Program-made: the position numbers and the translations under genes
NCBI GenBank assembly: GCA_963972525.1
Contig: CAXAUZ010000020.1
Span: 1 to 64,000 of the forward strand
Length of the DNA: 64,000 bases
Origin: Salinilacustrithrix sp003476595
Lineage (GTDB): Bacteria > Actinomycetota > Acidimicrobiia > Acidimicrobiales > Salinilacustritrichaceae
Direction of reading: 5' to 3'
The notes under the pieces: model-generated
Seen by the model: only the letters and a program-made list of their open reading frames with translations
Told to the model about the DNA's origin: nothing
The model's database searches: none
Shown here: piece by piece, positions 49,582 to 57,627 of the stretch
Layout of the letters: every line of letters begins with the position of its first letter
Position numbering within the stretch: position 1 is the first letter of the stretch

Positions 49582-51063
49582 GTGACCGTCACCGAGCCCA
49601 CCAGCCAAGAAGCCGGCCAGCTCAAGTCGGGCCGCATCGTGGCCATCGCCGGCCCCGTGGTCGACGTGGAGTTCCCCACCGGGGAGCTCCCCGACATCAA
49701 CTTCGCGCTCGAGATGACCATCAACGTCGGCGGCGAGGACATCACCGTCGTTGCCGAGACCGCGCAGCAGCTCGGCAACAGCCGCGTGCGGGCCATCTGC
49801 ATGAAGCCCACCGACGGCCTGGTCCGCGGCACCGAGGTGCGCAACCTCGGCCACCCGCTCCAGATGCCGGTCGGCGACGGCGTGCTCGGCCACGTGCTGA
49901 ACGTCCTCGGCGAGCCCCTCGACGTCGAGTCCCTCGACATGTCCAAGATCGACGGCTACCGCCCGATCCACCGCGCCGCCCCCGACTTCGCCGACCTCGC
50001 CCCGAAGAAGGAGGTGTTCGAGACCGGCATCAAGGTCATCGACCTCCTGACCCCGTACCTGCGAGGCGGCAAGATCGGCCTGTTCGGCGGTGCCGGCGTG
50101 GGCAAGACCGTGCTCATCACCGAGATGATCAACCGCGTGGCCTCCCAGTTCGGTGGCGTCTCCGCCTTCGCCGGCGTGGGCGAGCGCACCCGCGAGGGCA
50201 CCGACCTGTTCATCGAGATGGGCGAGACCATGATCGACGAGAACACGTCGGTCCTCGACAAGGCCGCCCTCGTGTTCGGCCAGATGGACGAGCCCCCGGG
50301 CGTGCGCCTGCGCGTCGCCCTCTCGGCCCTCACCATCGCCGAGTACTTCCGCGATGAGCGCAACCAGGACGTGCTGCTCTTCATCGACAACATCTTCCGG
50401 TTCGTGCAGGCCGGCTCCGAGGTGTCCACCCTCCTCGGCCGCATGCCCTCCGCCGTGGGCTACCAGCCCACGCTGGCCGACGAGATGGGCACCCTCCAGG
50501 AGCGCATCACCTCGACCAAGGGCCGCTCGATCACCTCGCTGCAGGCCGTGTACGTGCCCGCCGACGACTACACCGATCCGGCGCCGTTCACCACCTTCAC
50601 GCACCTCGACGCCACCACCGAGCTGTCCCGCGACATCGCCGCCCTCGGCATCTACCCCGCCGTGGACCCGATCGCGTCGACCTCTTCGATCCTGTCGCCC
50701 GAGGTCGTCGGCGACCGCCACTACGCGGTGGCCACCCGGGTGCAGGAGATCCTCCAGCGCTACAAGGAGCTGCAGGACATCATCGCCATCCTCGGCCTCG
50801 ACGAGCTCTCCGAGGAGGACAAGATCCTCGTGGCCCGGGCCCGCAAGATCCAGCGGTTCCTGTCCCAGCCGATGTTCGTGGCCGAGGTCTTCACCAGCCT
50901 CCCCGGCGTGTTCACCCCCGCCGAGGAGACCGTCGACTCCTTCGAGCAGCTCATCAACGGCGAGCTGGACGACCTGCCCGAGCAGGCCTTCCTGAACGTC
51001 GGCGGCGCCGACGACGCCCGTCGCAAGGCCGAGCAGCTGCGCAAGTCCACCGGCGGGGAGTGA
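49582..51063 (+). CDS. atpD: ATP synthase F1 subunit beta
   Basis: 493 residues. Walker A GGAGVGKT, GERTREG (catalytic Glu region) and VFGQMDEPPG are canonical; the catalytic subunit. GTG start with AGGAG six bases upstream, overlapping the atpG stop. Confidence 0.96.
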   Translation: MTVTEPTSQEAGQLKSGRIVAIAGPVVDVEFPTGELPDINFALEMTINVGGEDITVVAETAQQLGNSRVRAICMKPTDGLVRGTEVRNLGHPLQMPVGDGVLGHVLNVLGEPLDVESLDMSKIDGYRPIHRAAPDFADLAPKKEVFETGIKVIDLLTPYLRGGKIGLFGGAGVGKTVLITEMINRVASQFGGVSAFAGVGERTREGTDLFIEMGETMIDENTSVLDKAALVFGQMDEPPGVRLRVALSALTIAEYFRDERNQDVLLFIDNIFRFVQAGSEVSTLLGRMPSAVGYQPTLADEMGTLQERITSTKGRSITSLQAVYVPADDYTDPAPFTTFTHLDATTELSRDIAALGIYPAVDPIASTSSILSPEVVGDRHYAVATRVQEILQRYKELQDIIAILGLDELSEEDKILVARARKIQRFLSQPMFVAEVFTSLPGVFTPAEETVDSFEQLINGELDDLPEQAFLNVGGADDARRKAEQLRKSTGGE

Positions 51064-51068
51064 TCGGG

Positions 51069-51482
51069 ATGCCGATGCAGGTCGAGCTGGTCTCGCCCGA
51101 GCGCATCCTGTGGTCCGGCCAGGCCGAGATGGTCATCGCCCGCACCGTCGGCGGCGGTGACATCGCGTTCCTGCCCGGGCACGCTCCCTTCGTCGGCGCG
51201 CTCGGCACCGGCATCCTCACCGTCCGACCCGCCGGCGGTGGCGCGGACGAGAAGGTCGCCGTCCACGGCGGCTTCGTCGAGGTGTCGGGCACGCCCGAGT
51301 CGTCCTCGGTCACCGTGCTCTCCGACGTGGCCGAGATGGCCAGCCAGATCGACGTGGAGCGAGCCCGCCGGGCCAAGGAGCAGGCCGAGCTCCACCTGCG
51401 CCAGGAGCACGACACCGAGGCCGAGGCCGCGCTGCGCCGGGCCCACGTGCGGCTCGAAGCCGCCGGCCACACCCCGCACTGA
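51069..51482 (+). CDS. atpC: ATP synthase F1 subunit epsilon
   Basis: 137 residues from ATG 51069, chosen because GGGGAG lies eight bases upstream; a GTG at 51060 overlapping atpD adds three residues. MQVELVSPERILWSGQAEMV and FLPGHAPFVGALGTG are typical. The C-terminal two-helix domain (ERARRAKEQAELHLRQEHDT) is present, so ATPase inhibition is possible. Confidence 0.93.
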   Translation: MPMQVELVSPERILWSGQAEMVIARTVGGGDIAFLPGHAPFVGALGTGILTVRPAGGGADEKVAVHGGFVEVSGTPESSSVTVLSDVAEMASQIDVERARRAKEQAELHLRQEHDTEAEAALRRAHVRLEAAGHTPH

Positions 51483-51511
51483 GCCGCTGAGCGGGGCGGA
51501 GCGCTGACGAC

Positions 51512-52030
51512 GTGGCCCGTCGTCGGTTCGCCGTCGCCCTGGTGGTGCCGCCGCCGGTCTCGATCGAGATCGACGGCCTGCGGCGCGCCCTGGGCGACCG
51601 CCAGCTCGGTCGGATCGATCCGCACATCACGATCATCCCGCCGATCAACCTCCACGAGGACCAGATCGGCGACGCGCTCGCCGTGGTGCAGGCTGCCGCC
51701 CGGGCCGCCGGGCCGATGGCGCTCACGCTGGGTCCGGTGGACACCTTCGCGGAGACCTCGCCCGTCCGGTTCCTCGCCGTCGAACCCTGGGAGCCGGTGG
51801 TCGAGCTGCACCGGGCGTGCTGGACCGACGTGCTGGACCGCCCGGAGAAGCGGCCCTTCCACCCCCACTGCACCGTCGACATCGACGGCGGCCCCACCGA
51901 CGGGGCGGACCCGGCACTCGACCTGCTCGCGGGCTTCCGCGTGCAGGTCGAGCTCGACCGCGTGACGGTGCTCGAGAACGTGGACCGGGGCTGGGACCCC
52001 TACCTCGCCTACCGCTTCGGGTTGGGCTGA
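51512..52030 (+). CDS. 2H phosphoesterase / 2'-5' RNA ligase-like protein
   Basis: 172 residues with the two H-x-T motifs of the superfamily: DPHITIIPP and FHPHCTVDID. Members act on 2'-5' or cyclic phosphate bonds in RNA or nucleotides. It may be read through from the atp operon (29 bases after atpC). Its stop codon is one base from the convergent glpX stop, leaving no room for a terminator. Confidence 0.85.
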   Translation: MARRRFAVALVVPPPVSIEIDGLRRALGDRQLGRIDPHITIIPPINLHEDQIGDALAVVQAAARAAGPMALTLGPVDTFAETSPVRFLAVEPWEPVVELHRACWTDVLDRPEKRPFHPHCTVDIDGGPTDGADPALDLLAGFRVQVELDRVTVLENVDRGWDPYLAYRFGLG

Positions 52031-52031
52031 A

Positions 52032-53021
52032 TCAGAAGTCGACGCTGGCGTAGGCGGCCAGCTTGTCGATCTTGTGCTGGGCTTCGATGAGGCGGACCGT
52101 GCCCGACTTGGAGCGCATCACCAGCGACTGCGTCGACGCGCCCCGGTTGTCGTAGTGCACGCCCCGGAGCAGCTCGCCATCGGTGATGCCGGTGGCGGCG
52201 AAGAAGCAGTTGTCGCTGCGGATCAGGTCGTCCTCGGTGAGGACCCGGTCCAGGTCGTAGCCGGCATCGAGGGCGGCCCGGCGCTCGGCCTCGTTGCGGG
52301 GCCAGAGGCGCCCGAGGTGGGCACCGCCCATGGCCTTGAGCGCAGCGGCGGTGATGACGCCCTCGGGGGTGCCGCCGATGCCGAACAGGATGTCGGCACC
52401 TGACTGGGGCCAGCAGGTGGAGATGGCGCCGGCCACGTCGCCGTCGGGGATCAGCCGCACCCGGGCGCCTGCCTCGCGCACCTCGGCGATGAGGTCCTTG
52501 TGGCGGTCGCGGTCGAGGATGACGGCGGTCAGGTCCCGCACCGCGTCGCCCTTGGCCGCCGCCACGGCCTTGAGGTTCTCGGTCGGGCTCTTGTTGAGGT
52601 CGATCGCGTCGCGCGCCTCGGGCCCGGTGGCGATCTTCTCCATGTACATGCAGGGCCCCGGGTCGAACATCGAGCCCTGCTCCGACATGGCGATGACCGA
52701 GATCGCCCCGCTGCGCCCGAGTGCGGTGAGCGTGGTGCCGTCGATGGGGTCGACGGCGATGTCGACCTTGGGCGGGTTGCCGTCGCCGATGTGCTCGCCG
52801 TTGTAGAGCATCGGCGCCTCGTCCTTCTCGCCCTCGCCGATGATGACGATGCCGTCCATGGGCACCGAGCCGAGCACGATGCGCATGGCGTCCACGGCGG
52901 CGCCGTCGGCACCTTCCTTGTCCCCCCGGCCCATCCAGCGGCTGGCGGCGAGGGCCGCGGCCTCGGTCACGCGGACGAGCTCGAGGGCGAGGTTGCGATC
53001 GGGAGCCTGGGGCTGGGGCAT
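52032..53021 (-). CDS. glpX: Fructose-1,6-bisphosphatase class II
   Basis: 329 residues. GEGEKDEAPMLYNGE, VDPIDGTTLTALG and DRDRHKDLIAEVR are GlpX marks with the metal-binding acidic residues. It is the gluconeogenic FBPase of actinobacteria. A TACGGT -10 box ends six bases before the ATG. Confidence 0.94.
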   Translation of the reverse strand: MPQPQAPDRNLALELVRVTEAAALAASRWMGRGDKEGADGAAVDAMRIVLGSVPMDGIVIIGEGEKDEAPMLYNGEHIGDGNPPKVDIAVDPIDGTTLTALGRSGAISVIAMSEQGSMFDPGPCMYMEKIATGPEARDAIDLNKSPTENLKAVAAAKGDAVRDLTAVILDRDRHKDLIAEVREAGARVRLIPDGDVAGAISTCWPQSGADILFGIGGTPEGVITAAALKAMGGAHLGRLWPRNEAERRAALDAGYDLDRVLTEDDLIRSDNCFFAATGITDGELLRGVHYDNRGASTQSLVMRSKSGTVRLIEAQHKIDKLAAYASVDF

Positions 53022-53027
53022 GCGCGA

Positions 53028-53033
53028 ACCGTA
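53028..53033 (-). promoter_or_regulatory. -10 box (TACGGT) of glpX
   Basis: TACGGT on the minus strand, six bases before the glpX ATG, no ribosome binding site between. Confidence 0.5.
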
Positions 53034-53135
53034 CCCCCGGCCGGTGCGGGCGGCGCCAGCCCGGATGACCACGCAGAGTGCTCAAGATCCGCACCATGGG
53101 TGCCGATGGTGCTGCATGCGACAGGAGGACCCGGC

Positions 53136-53900
53136 ATGATCAACACCAAGCGGCAACCGCCGGTGTCCACCACCACCCTCCCGGTGCTGATGGAAGCCAT
53201 CGCCGACCGTGCGGCGACCGCCGCGTCGGTGGCCTCCGTGGTCGGGCACGACCCCGGCCTCGCCGCTCGGGTCCTGGCCCTGGCCAACTCGTCGCAGTTC
53301 GGGCTGTGCCGTCGGGTCACCGACCTGGCCCAGGCGGTGACCGTCGTCGGCACCGGCGTGGTGCAGACGCTCGCCATCGCCAACGCCGCTGCCCTGGTCG
53401 ACACCAGCGGGTTCGTGGCCGACGCCCACGGCCACGCCGTCCGGGTCGCCATCGCCGCCCGCCTGCTGGCACCGGCCGCAGGCGTGCACCCCGACGACGC
53501 CTTCGCCGCCGGTCTGCTCCACGACATCGGGGAGCTCCTGCTCCTGCAGGACAGCCCCAGCGAGTACGCCCGCCTCCACGCCACCTTCGAGACCCACGCC
53601 GACCAGCTCCGCACCGAGAAGCAGGTCTTCGGCACCGATCACGCCCTCGCCGGCGCCGAGCACCTCCTCGACTGGCGGGTGCCCGACGTGATCGCCGACG
53701 CCGTCGCCGACCACCACGACCCGTTCCACGCCTCGGCCCCCACCACCATCGTGGTGGCCGCCGCGGACGAGCTCATCTCCGCCGAGACCGGGCGGCACCA
53801 CGCGCTCGACCTGCTGGAGCTGGACGTGGCCGCCGCCGACGGGCTCCGCGACCGGGTCGCCACCGAGGCCGGCGCCCTCACCGGCCTGGTGGGTGGGTAG
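53136..53900 (+). CDS. HDOD domain protein
   Basis: 254 residues. The HDOD fold is shown by VASVVGHDPGLAARVLALAN and FAAGLLHDIGELLLL (HD pair kept) and DAVADHHDP. HDOD proteins are signalling adaptors often linked to c-di-GMP or stress circuits; no other domain is attached. AGGAGG lies seven bases before the ATG. Confidence 0.88.
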   Translation: MINTKRQPPVSTTTLPVLMEAIADRAATAASVASVVGHDPGLAARVLALANSSQFGLCRRVTDLAQAVTVVGTGVVQTLAIANAAALVDTSGFVADAHGHAVRVAIAARLLAPAAGVHPDDAFAAGLLHDIGELLLLQDSPSEYARLHATFETHADQLRTEKQVFGTDHALAGAEHLLDWRVPDVIADAVADHHDPFHASAPTTIVVAAADELISAETGRHHALDLLELDVAAADGLRDRVATEAGALTGLVGG

Positions 53901-53922
53901 GGGCGACCGCCCAGGACCGACG

Positions 53923-53928
53923 TAGCCT
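53923..53928 (+). promoter_or_regulatory. -10 box (TAGCCT) of the acidic hypothetical gene
   Basis: TAGCCT ends six bases before the GTG at 53935. Confidence 0.45.
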
Positions 53929-53934
53929 GCAGGG

Positions 53935-54537
53935 GTGCTGAACGAGCCCGGACAGGACGACCACGACGGCGACCTCGAGCTGGACACGTCCATGCTCGAC
54001 GGTCCCGATCCCCGGGCCGAGGCCACCGCGGACAGCGACGACTGCCCGCCCCTCGACGACGCGAAGGAGCAGGTCGGCTACGAGCTGTTCGAGTGGGACC
54101 CGACCGAGCTCGACGAGCTCGACGACGTCCTCCACGAGCTCGGCCTGCCGCATGAGTGGGTCGCCGACGGCTACGAGGTGGTCGTGCACGTCGAGGACGA
54201 GGCGCGCGTCGACGCCCTGCTGCCCACGATCCGCTTCCCCGACGAGCTCCCGCCCGAGGTCGACGACGGCGACGACACCGACGTGCAGGTCCTCGGCGAC
54301 CTGTTCACCGCCGCCGACCGGCTCCAGGGCGGCGCCAGCACCGACGCGGTGAACGGGTTCCTCGACGCGGCCGAGCGCATCGGCGAGCACCCGCCCTACG
54401 GCCTGGACGAGAAGGAGTGGGGTCAGGTCGTCGACCAGGTCGACGAGATCATCGACCTGTTCCACGCCGCCGGCCCCGCCGAGGAGATCACCGAGGCCGC
54501 CTACCGCCTGCGGCGACGTCTGCGCCCCCTGGTGTGA
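53935..54537 (+). CDS. Hypothetical acidic protein
   Basis: 200 residues, strongly acidic (Asp/Glu-rich N-terminus and many DE pairs). I do not recognise it. Predicted alpha/beta with KEQVGYELFEWDPTELDELD, then ELGLPHEWVADGYEVVVHVE, which resembles the SPOR-like or DUF2007-type short beta-alpha units seen in actinobacteria, and a helical C-terminus (EEITEAAYRLRRRLRPLV). It precedes the J-domain gene by 16 bases, but each has its own -10 box. Confidence 0.62.
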   Translation: MLNEPGQDDHDGDLELDTSMLDGPDPRAEATADSDDCPPLDDAKEQVGYELFEWDPTELDELDDVLHELGLPHEWVADGYEVVVHVEDEARVDALLPTIRFPDELPPEVDDGDDTDVQVLGDLFTAADRLQGGASTDAVNGFLDAAERIGEHPPYGLDEKEWGQVVDQVDEIIDLFHAAGPAEEITEAAYRLRRRLRPLV

Positions 54538-54541
54538 CCGG

Positions 54542-54547
54542 TAGCGT
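54542..54547 (+). promoter_or_regulatory. -10 box (TAGCGT) of the J-domain gene
   Basis: TAGCGT ends six bases before the ATG at 54554. Confidence 0.45.
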
Positions 54548-54553
54548 CGATCC

Positions 54554-55279
54554 ATGGACGCCCTGGCCGAGCTGGCGATCTACCACTCCCGGCCCTTCGC
54601 TCCCACCCGTCGCCTCGCCCTCGCTCCGAGCCACCTGCCGGTCGATCCGGCCCCCGGTCCCGGCGGTGTGCTGCTCGGTGGCATCGTGGCCCACCACCGC
54701 AACGAGCTCGACGAGGACCTCTTCGAGAGCCTGCTGAAGCTCACCCTCCAGCTCCAGGAGGGCCAGCGCATCGTCCAGCCCCGCATGCGCCACCGGTTCC
54801 AGGACGACCGCCACGGGCTCACCCGCTCCCGCGCCCGCCTCCGCCGCGAGGACGGGGGGCTGGTCATCGACTTCGAGAACAAGGGCACCGGCCTGCAGCT
54901 GATGCTCGGCGCGGTGTACACCGCGGGCGGCATGGAGCCCGGCCCCCGACGGGCGGTCATGGACGCCATCCGCAAGGGGCTGCGGTGGGGCGGACCGCTC
55001 GATCGGCGGCTCTACGCCCACCTCTCCGGGCTCGACGGCGGCCAGGAGTGGTCGGCCGACGTCTACGAGGACCCGGTCCGCTGGGCGCTGCTGACGCTCG
55101 GCATGCAGACGGCGGCGGACGGACGCGCGGCAGATGCCGACATGCCCGACCGCAAGCAGGTGCAGCGGCGCTTCCGCGATGCCCTCCGCGCCGCCCACCC
55201 CGACCACGGCGGCGCCACCGACGACGCCGCCAAGCGCATCAACGACCTGACCGAGGCCCGGAGGATCCTGCTGTCGTGA
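54554..55279 (+). CDS. J-domain protein with unknown N-terminal region
   Basis: 241 residues. The last ~50 form a J domain: RRFRDALRAAHPDHGGATDD contains the HPD motif that stimulates DnaK ATPase. The preceding ~190 residues are not recognised; they lack the Gly/Phe and zinc regions of DnaJ. A C-terminal J domain on an unknown front part suggests a dedicated DnaK recruiter. Its stop overlaps the next gene (GTGA), so it is coupled to a hydrolase. Confidence 0.78.
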   Translation: MDALAELAIYHSRPFAPTRRLALAPSHLPVDPAPGPGGVLLGGIVAHHRNELDEDLFESLLKLTLQLQEGQRIVQPRMRHRFQDDRHGLTRSRARLRREDGGLVIDFENKGTGLQLMLGAVYTAGGMEPGPRRAVMDAIRKGLRWGGPLDRRLYAHLSGLDGGQEWSADVYEDPVRWALLTLGMQTAADGRAADADMPDRKQVQRRFRDALRAAHPDHGGATDDAAKRINDLTEARRILLS

Positions 55280-55830
55280 GCCCGAGGAAGAAGCCCGCCC
55301 GCCCGGCCGTCGCCGGTCTGCTCGTCACCCCCGGGGCCAGCGCCGACCGGGACAACCGCACGCTGGTCGCCCTCGACGAGGGGCTCGACGTGCCGGTGGA
55401 GCGCATCACCATCCGCGGCCGGGCCGTGCGCAAGGTGCACGAGCAGCTCCGGGAGGACATGGAGGACTTCGCCGACCGCCTCGGTGTCGACGCCGCCGAG
55501 CTCGCCATCGGCGGGCGGTCCTTCGGCGGGCGCATGTGCTCGATGCTGGTCGCCGCCGGTGAGCCCGTGGCCGGGCTCGTGCTCCTCAGCTACCCGCTGC
55601 ACCCGCCGGGCAAGCCCGACGACCTGCGCATCGACCACTTCGCCGACATCACGGTGCCGACCCTGTTCGTGTCCGGCACCAAGGACCCCTTCGCCAGCCC
55701 CGAGGAGCTCGAGCGCCACGCCGGTGCCATCACCGGACCGGTCGACTTCGTGTGGCTCGACGGGGAGCCCCACTCGCCGCGGGATGACGCTGCGGTGGTG
55801 GCTGCGGTCGCCGGTTGGCTCGGCCGCTGA
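55276..55830 (+). CDS. Alpha/beta hydrolase, KANL3/Tex30-like
   Basis: 184 residues. The nucleophile elbow is IGGRSFGGRMCSM, the acid is in VSGTKDPFAS and the His in LDGEPHSP. Small hydrolases of this family (also annotated dienelactone-hydrolase-like) have no firm substrate. GTG start coupled to the J-domain gene. Confidence 0.82.
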   Translation: MSPRKKPARPAVAGLLVTPGASADRDNRTLVALDEGLDVPVERITIRGRAVRKVHEQLREDMEDFADRLGVDAAELAIGGRSFGGRMCSMLVAAGEPVAGLVLLSYPLHPPGKPDDLRIDHFADITVPTLFVSGTKDPFASPEELERHAGAITGPVDFVWLDGEPHSPRDDAAVVAAVAGWLGR

Positions 55831-55836
55831 CCCGGG

Positions 55837-56487
55837 GTGGTCATCGACGAGCGCGTCGTCGACTGGGTCGACGAGATCCGCTCCCCGGCGGCCACGGCCG
55901 CGTTCGAGGCCGCCACCCACCTGGCCGACTACTGGGTCGCCACCGCCGTCGTCGTGGTGGTCGCAGCCGCGCTGATCCGGCGGCGCCACCGGGTCGCGGC
56001 CGGTGCCCTCGCTGCCTCGAGCTTCGGCGCCATGGCGGTCACCGAGCTCCTCAAGGTGGCCATCGGCCGCGAGCGTCCGCCGGTCGAGACCCACCTGGTC
56101 GAGGCTGCGGGCTTCGCCTTCCCCTCGGGGCACTCGTCCCAGGCCGTTGCCTGCTACGGCGGCCTCGCCCTGGTCACGTTCCTCACCACGCGACGCAGGG
56201 TGGCGCGTGCCGTGGCCGTGGGGGTGGCGATCGCGATCGCTCTCGCCGTCGGGGTGTCCCGGGTGTACCTCCGCGTGCACTGGCCGACCGATGTCCTCGT
56301 CGGGTGGGTCGTCGGGCTGGCCTGGCTCGCCCTCGTCGCGCTCGCCGTCCGGTCGCGCTACCGCCGCAGCAGCGCCACCATGAAGTCCGAGCTCTCGCGG
56401 AACGGCCGGATGTCCCAGGTCGACAGCTCGAGCTCGATCGAGAGGCCCGCGGCGTCGACGTCGGCGCGGAACTCTTCGAAGCCGTAG
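55837..56487 (+). CDS. PAP2-family membrane phosphatase
   Basis: 216 residues with the three phosphatase motifs: KVAIGRERP, PSGH (AFPSGHSSQ) and SRVYLRVHWPTD, plus five or six membrane helices. Likely a lipid or undecaprenyl-pyrophosphate phosphatase. The domain ends near residue 178; the last ~39 residues, Ser-rich, are read through DNA that encodes the end of the methyltransferase on the other strand, a 130-base overlap. Confidence 0.87.
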   Translation: MVIDERVVDWVDEIRSPAATAAFEAATHLADYWVATAVVVVVAAALIRRRHRVAAGALAASSFGAMAVTELLKVAIGRERPPVETHLVEAAGFAFPSGHSSQAVACYGGLALVTFLTTRRRVARAVAVGVAIAIALAVGVSRVYLRVHWPTDVLVGWVVGLAWLALVALAVRSRYRRSSATMKSELSRNGRMSQVDSSSSIERPAASTSARNSSKP

Positions 56488-56951
56488 CCGCGGTGGTCGC
56501 CGAAGCCGATGGCGATGCGCCCGTCGTCGGCCAGGTGCTGCCCCAGGTGCTCGAGGGCCGGGCGACGATCCGCGGCGGGGACGAAGGTGATGACGTTGCC
56601 GGCGCAGACGATGACGTCGAAGGCCTCTGCGATGCCTCGGGACGGGAGATCCAGCTCGGCGAGGTCGCCGACCAGCCACGTGGGGCCGGGGTGGTCCTGC
56701 TCGGCCGCCTCGATCAGCGCCGGGTCCACGTCGACGCCGACGACCTCGTGGCCCCGCTGGTGCAGCGCACCACCGACGCGACCCGGACCGCAGCCCGCGT
56801 CGAGGATGCGAGCGCCTCGCGGCACCATGGCGTCGACGAAGCGGGCCTCGCCCTCGAGGTCGTCGCCGTTGGCGGCCATCGTGCGGAACCGCTCGATGTA
56901 CCAGCTCGAGTGGCCCGGGTTCTCGGCCACGATCTCCATCCACGACGTCAT
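56358..56951 (-). CDS. Class I SAM-dependent methyltransferase
   Basis: 197 residues. ARILDAGCGPGRVGGAL binds SAM, GVDVDPALIE is motif II, and AFDVIVCAGNVITFV is motif IV. Substrate unknown. ATG at 56951. The 3' end overlaps the PAP2 gene, and TrhA lies just upstream (ten bases), so it may share a transcript with TrhA and the MFS gene. Confidence 0.87.
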   Translation of the reverse strand: MTSWMEIVAENPGHSSWYIERFRTMAANGDDLEGEARFVDAMVPRGARILDAGCGPGRVGGALHQRGHEVVGVDVDPALIEAAEQDHPGPTWLVGDLAELDLPSRGIAEAFDVIVCAGNVITFVPAADRRPALEHLGQHLADDGRIAIGFGDHRGYGFEEFRADVDAAGLSIELELSTWDIRPFRESSDFMVALLRR

Positions 56952-56961
56952 GGCCCCAGTC

Positions 56962-57627
56962 CTACCCGCTGGCGACCAGCGAAGCCACGGCGGCGAGGTG
57001 CACGGCCGCGGCCAGCACCACGAGGAGGTGGAACAGCTCGTGGTAGCCGAACGTGGCCGGCCACGGGTTCGGGGCGTGCAGGGCGTAGACCGCCGCGCCG
57101 ACCGAGTAGAGGACGCCACCGAGCACGACGAGCGCGAGCTCCGTGCCGGTGAGCGCATCGGTGAGGGCGCCGATGTCGATCACGGCCACCCACCCGACGG
57201 CCACGTACACCACCGCCACGATCGGGTACGGGGCGTGGAGCCAGAGCATGCGGATGGCCATGCCGATGGCGGCGAGGACCCAGACCGCGACCAGCAGCCG
57301 GGTGCGCGCCGACCCGTCCAGGCCGACGCCCACGATGCCGGTGTAGGAGCCGGCGATGGCGAGCAGGATCGTCGAGTGGTCGATGCGCTTGAACACGCCC
57401 TGGGCGGCGGGGGAGAGCCGCCCGCTGTGGTACGCCGCGCTCACCGCGAGCATGGTGGTGACGGCCAGTCCGTAGACGGCGAGCCAGGACCGGTCGCCGG
57501 CGTCGGCCACGACCACCAGGACGACGAAGCCGAGGGCGAACCCGACGGAGGCGTAGCGGTGGATGAGGCCACGGAGCCGTGGTCTCGGCAGCGCCTGCTC
57601 GACCGGTGCGGCGCCCTGCATGCTCAC
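56962..57627 (-). CDS. TrhA/hemolysin III family membrane protein
   Basis: 221 residues, seven membrane helices. Conserved His and Ser residues are in SAAYHSGRL, KRIDHSTILLAIAGSYTG and YHELFHLLVV, as in the PAQR-type family. Bacterial TrhA maintains membrane energetics and fluidity. Start GTG 57627 overlaps the MFS stop (GTGA) with GGGAGG six bases upstream; the ATG at 57621 is an alternative. Confidence 0.9.
   Translation of the reverse strand: MSMQGAAPVEQALPRPRLRGLIHRYASVGFALGFVVLVVVADAGDRSWLAVYGLAVTTMLAVSAAYHSGRLSPAAQGVFKRIDHSTILLAIAGSYTGIVGVGLDGSARTRLLVAVWVLAAIGMAIRMLWLHAPYPIVAVVYVAVGWVAVIDIGALTDALTGTELALVVLGGVLYSVGAAVYALHAPNPWPATFGYHELFHLLVVLAAAVHLAAVASLVASG

Noticed and set aside
47063..50721. 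Very long antisense frames opposite atpA, atpG and atpD
   Set aside because: They mirror highly conserved ATP synthase genes and consist of Gly/Val/Asp/His-rich shadow sequence.
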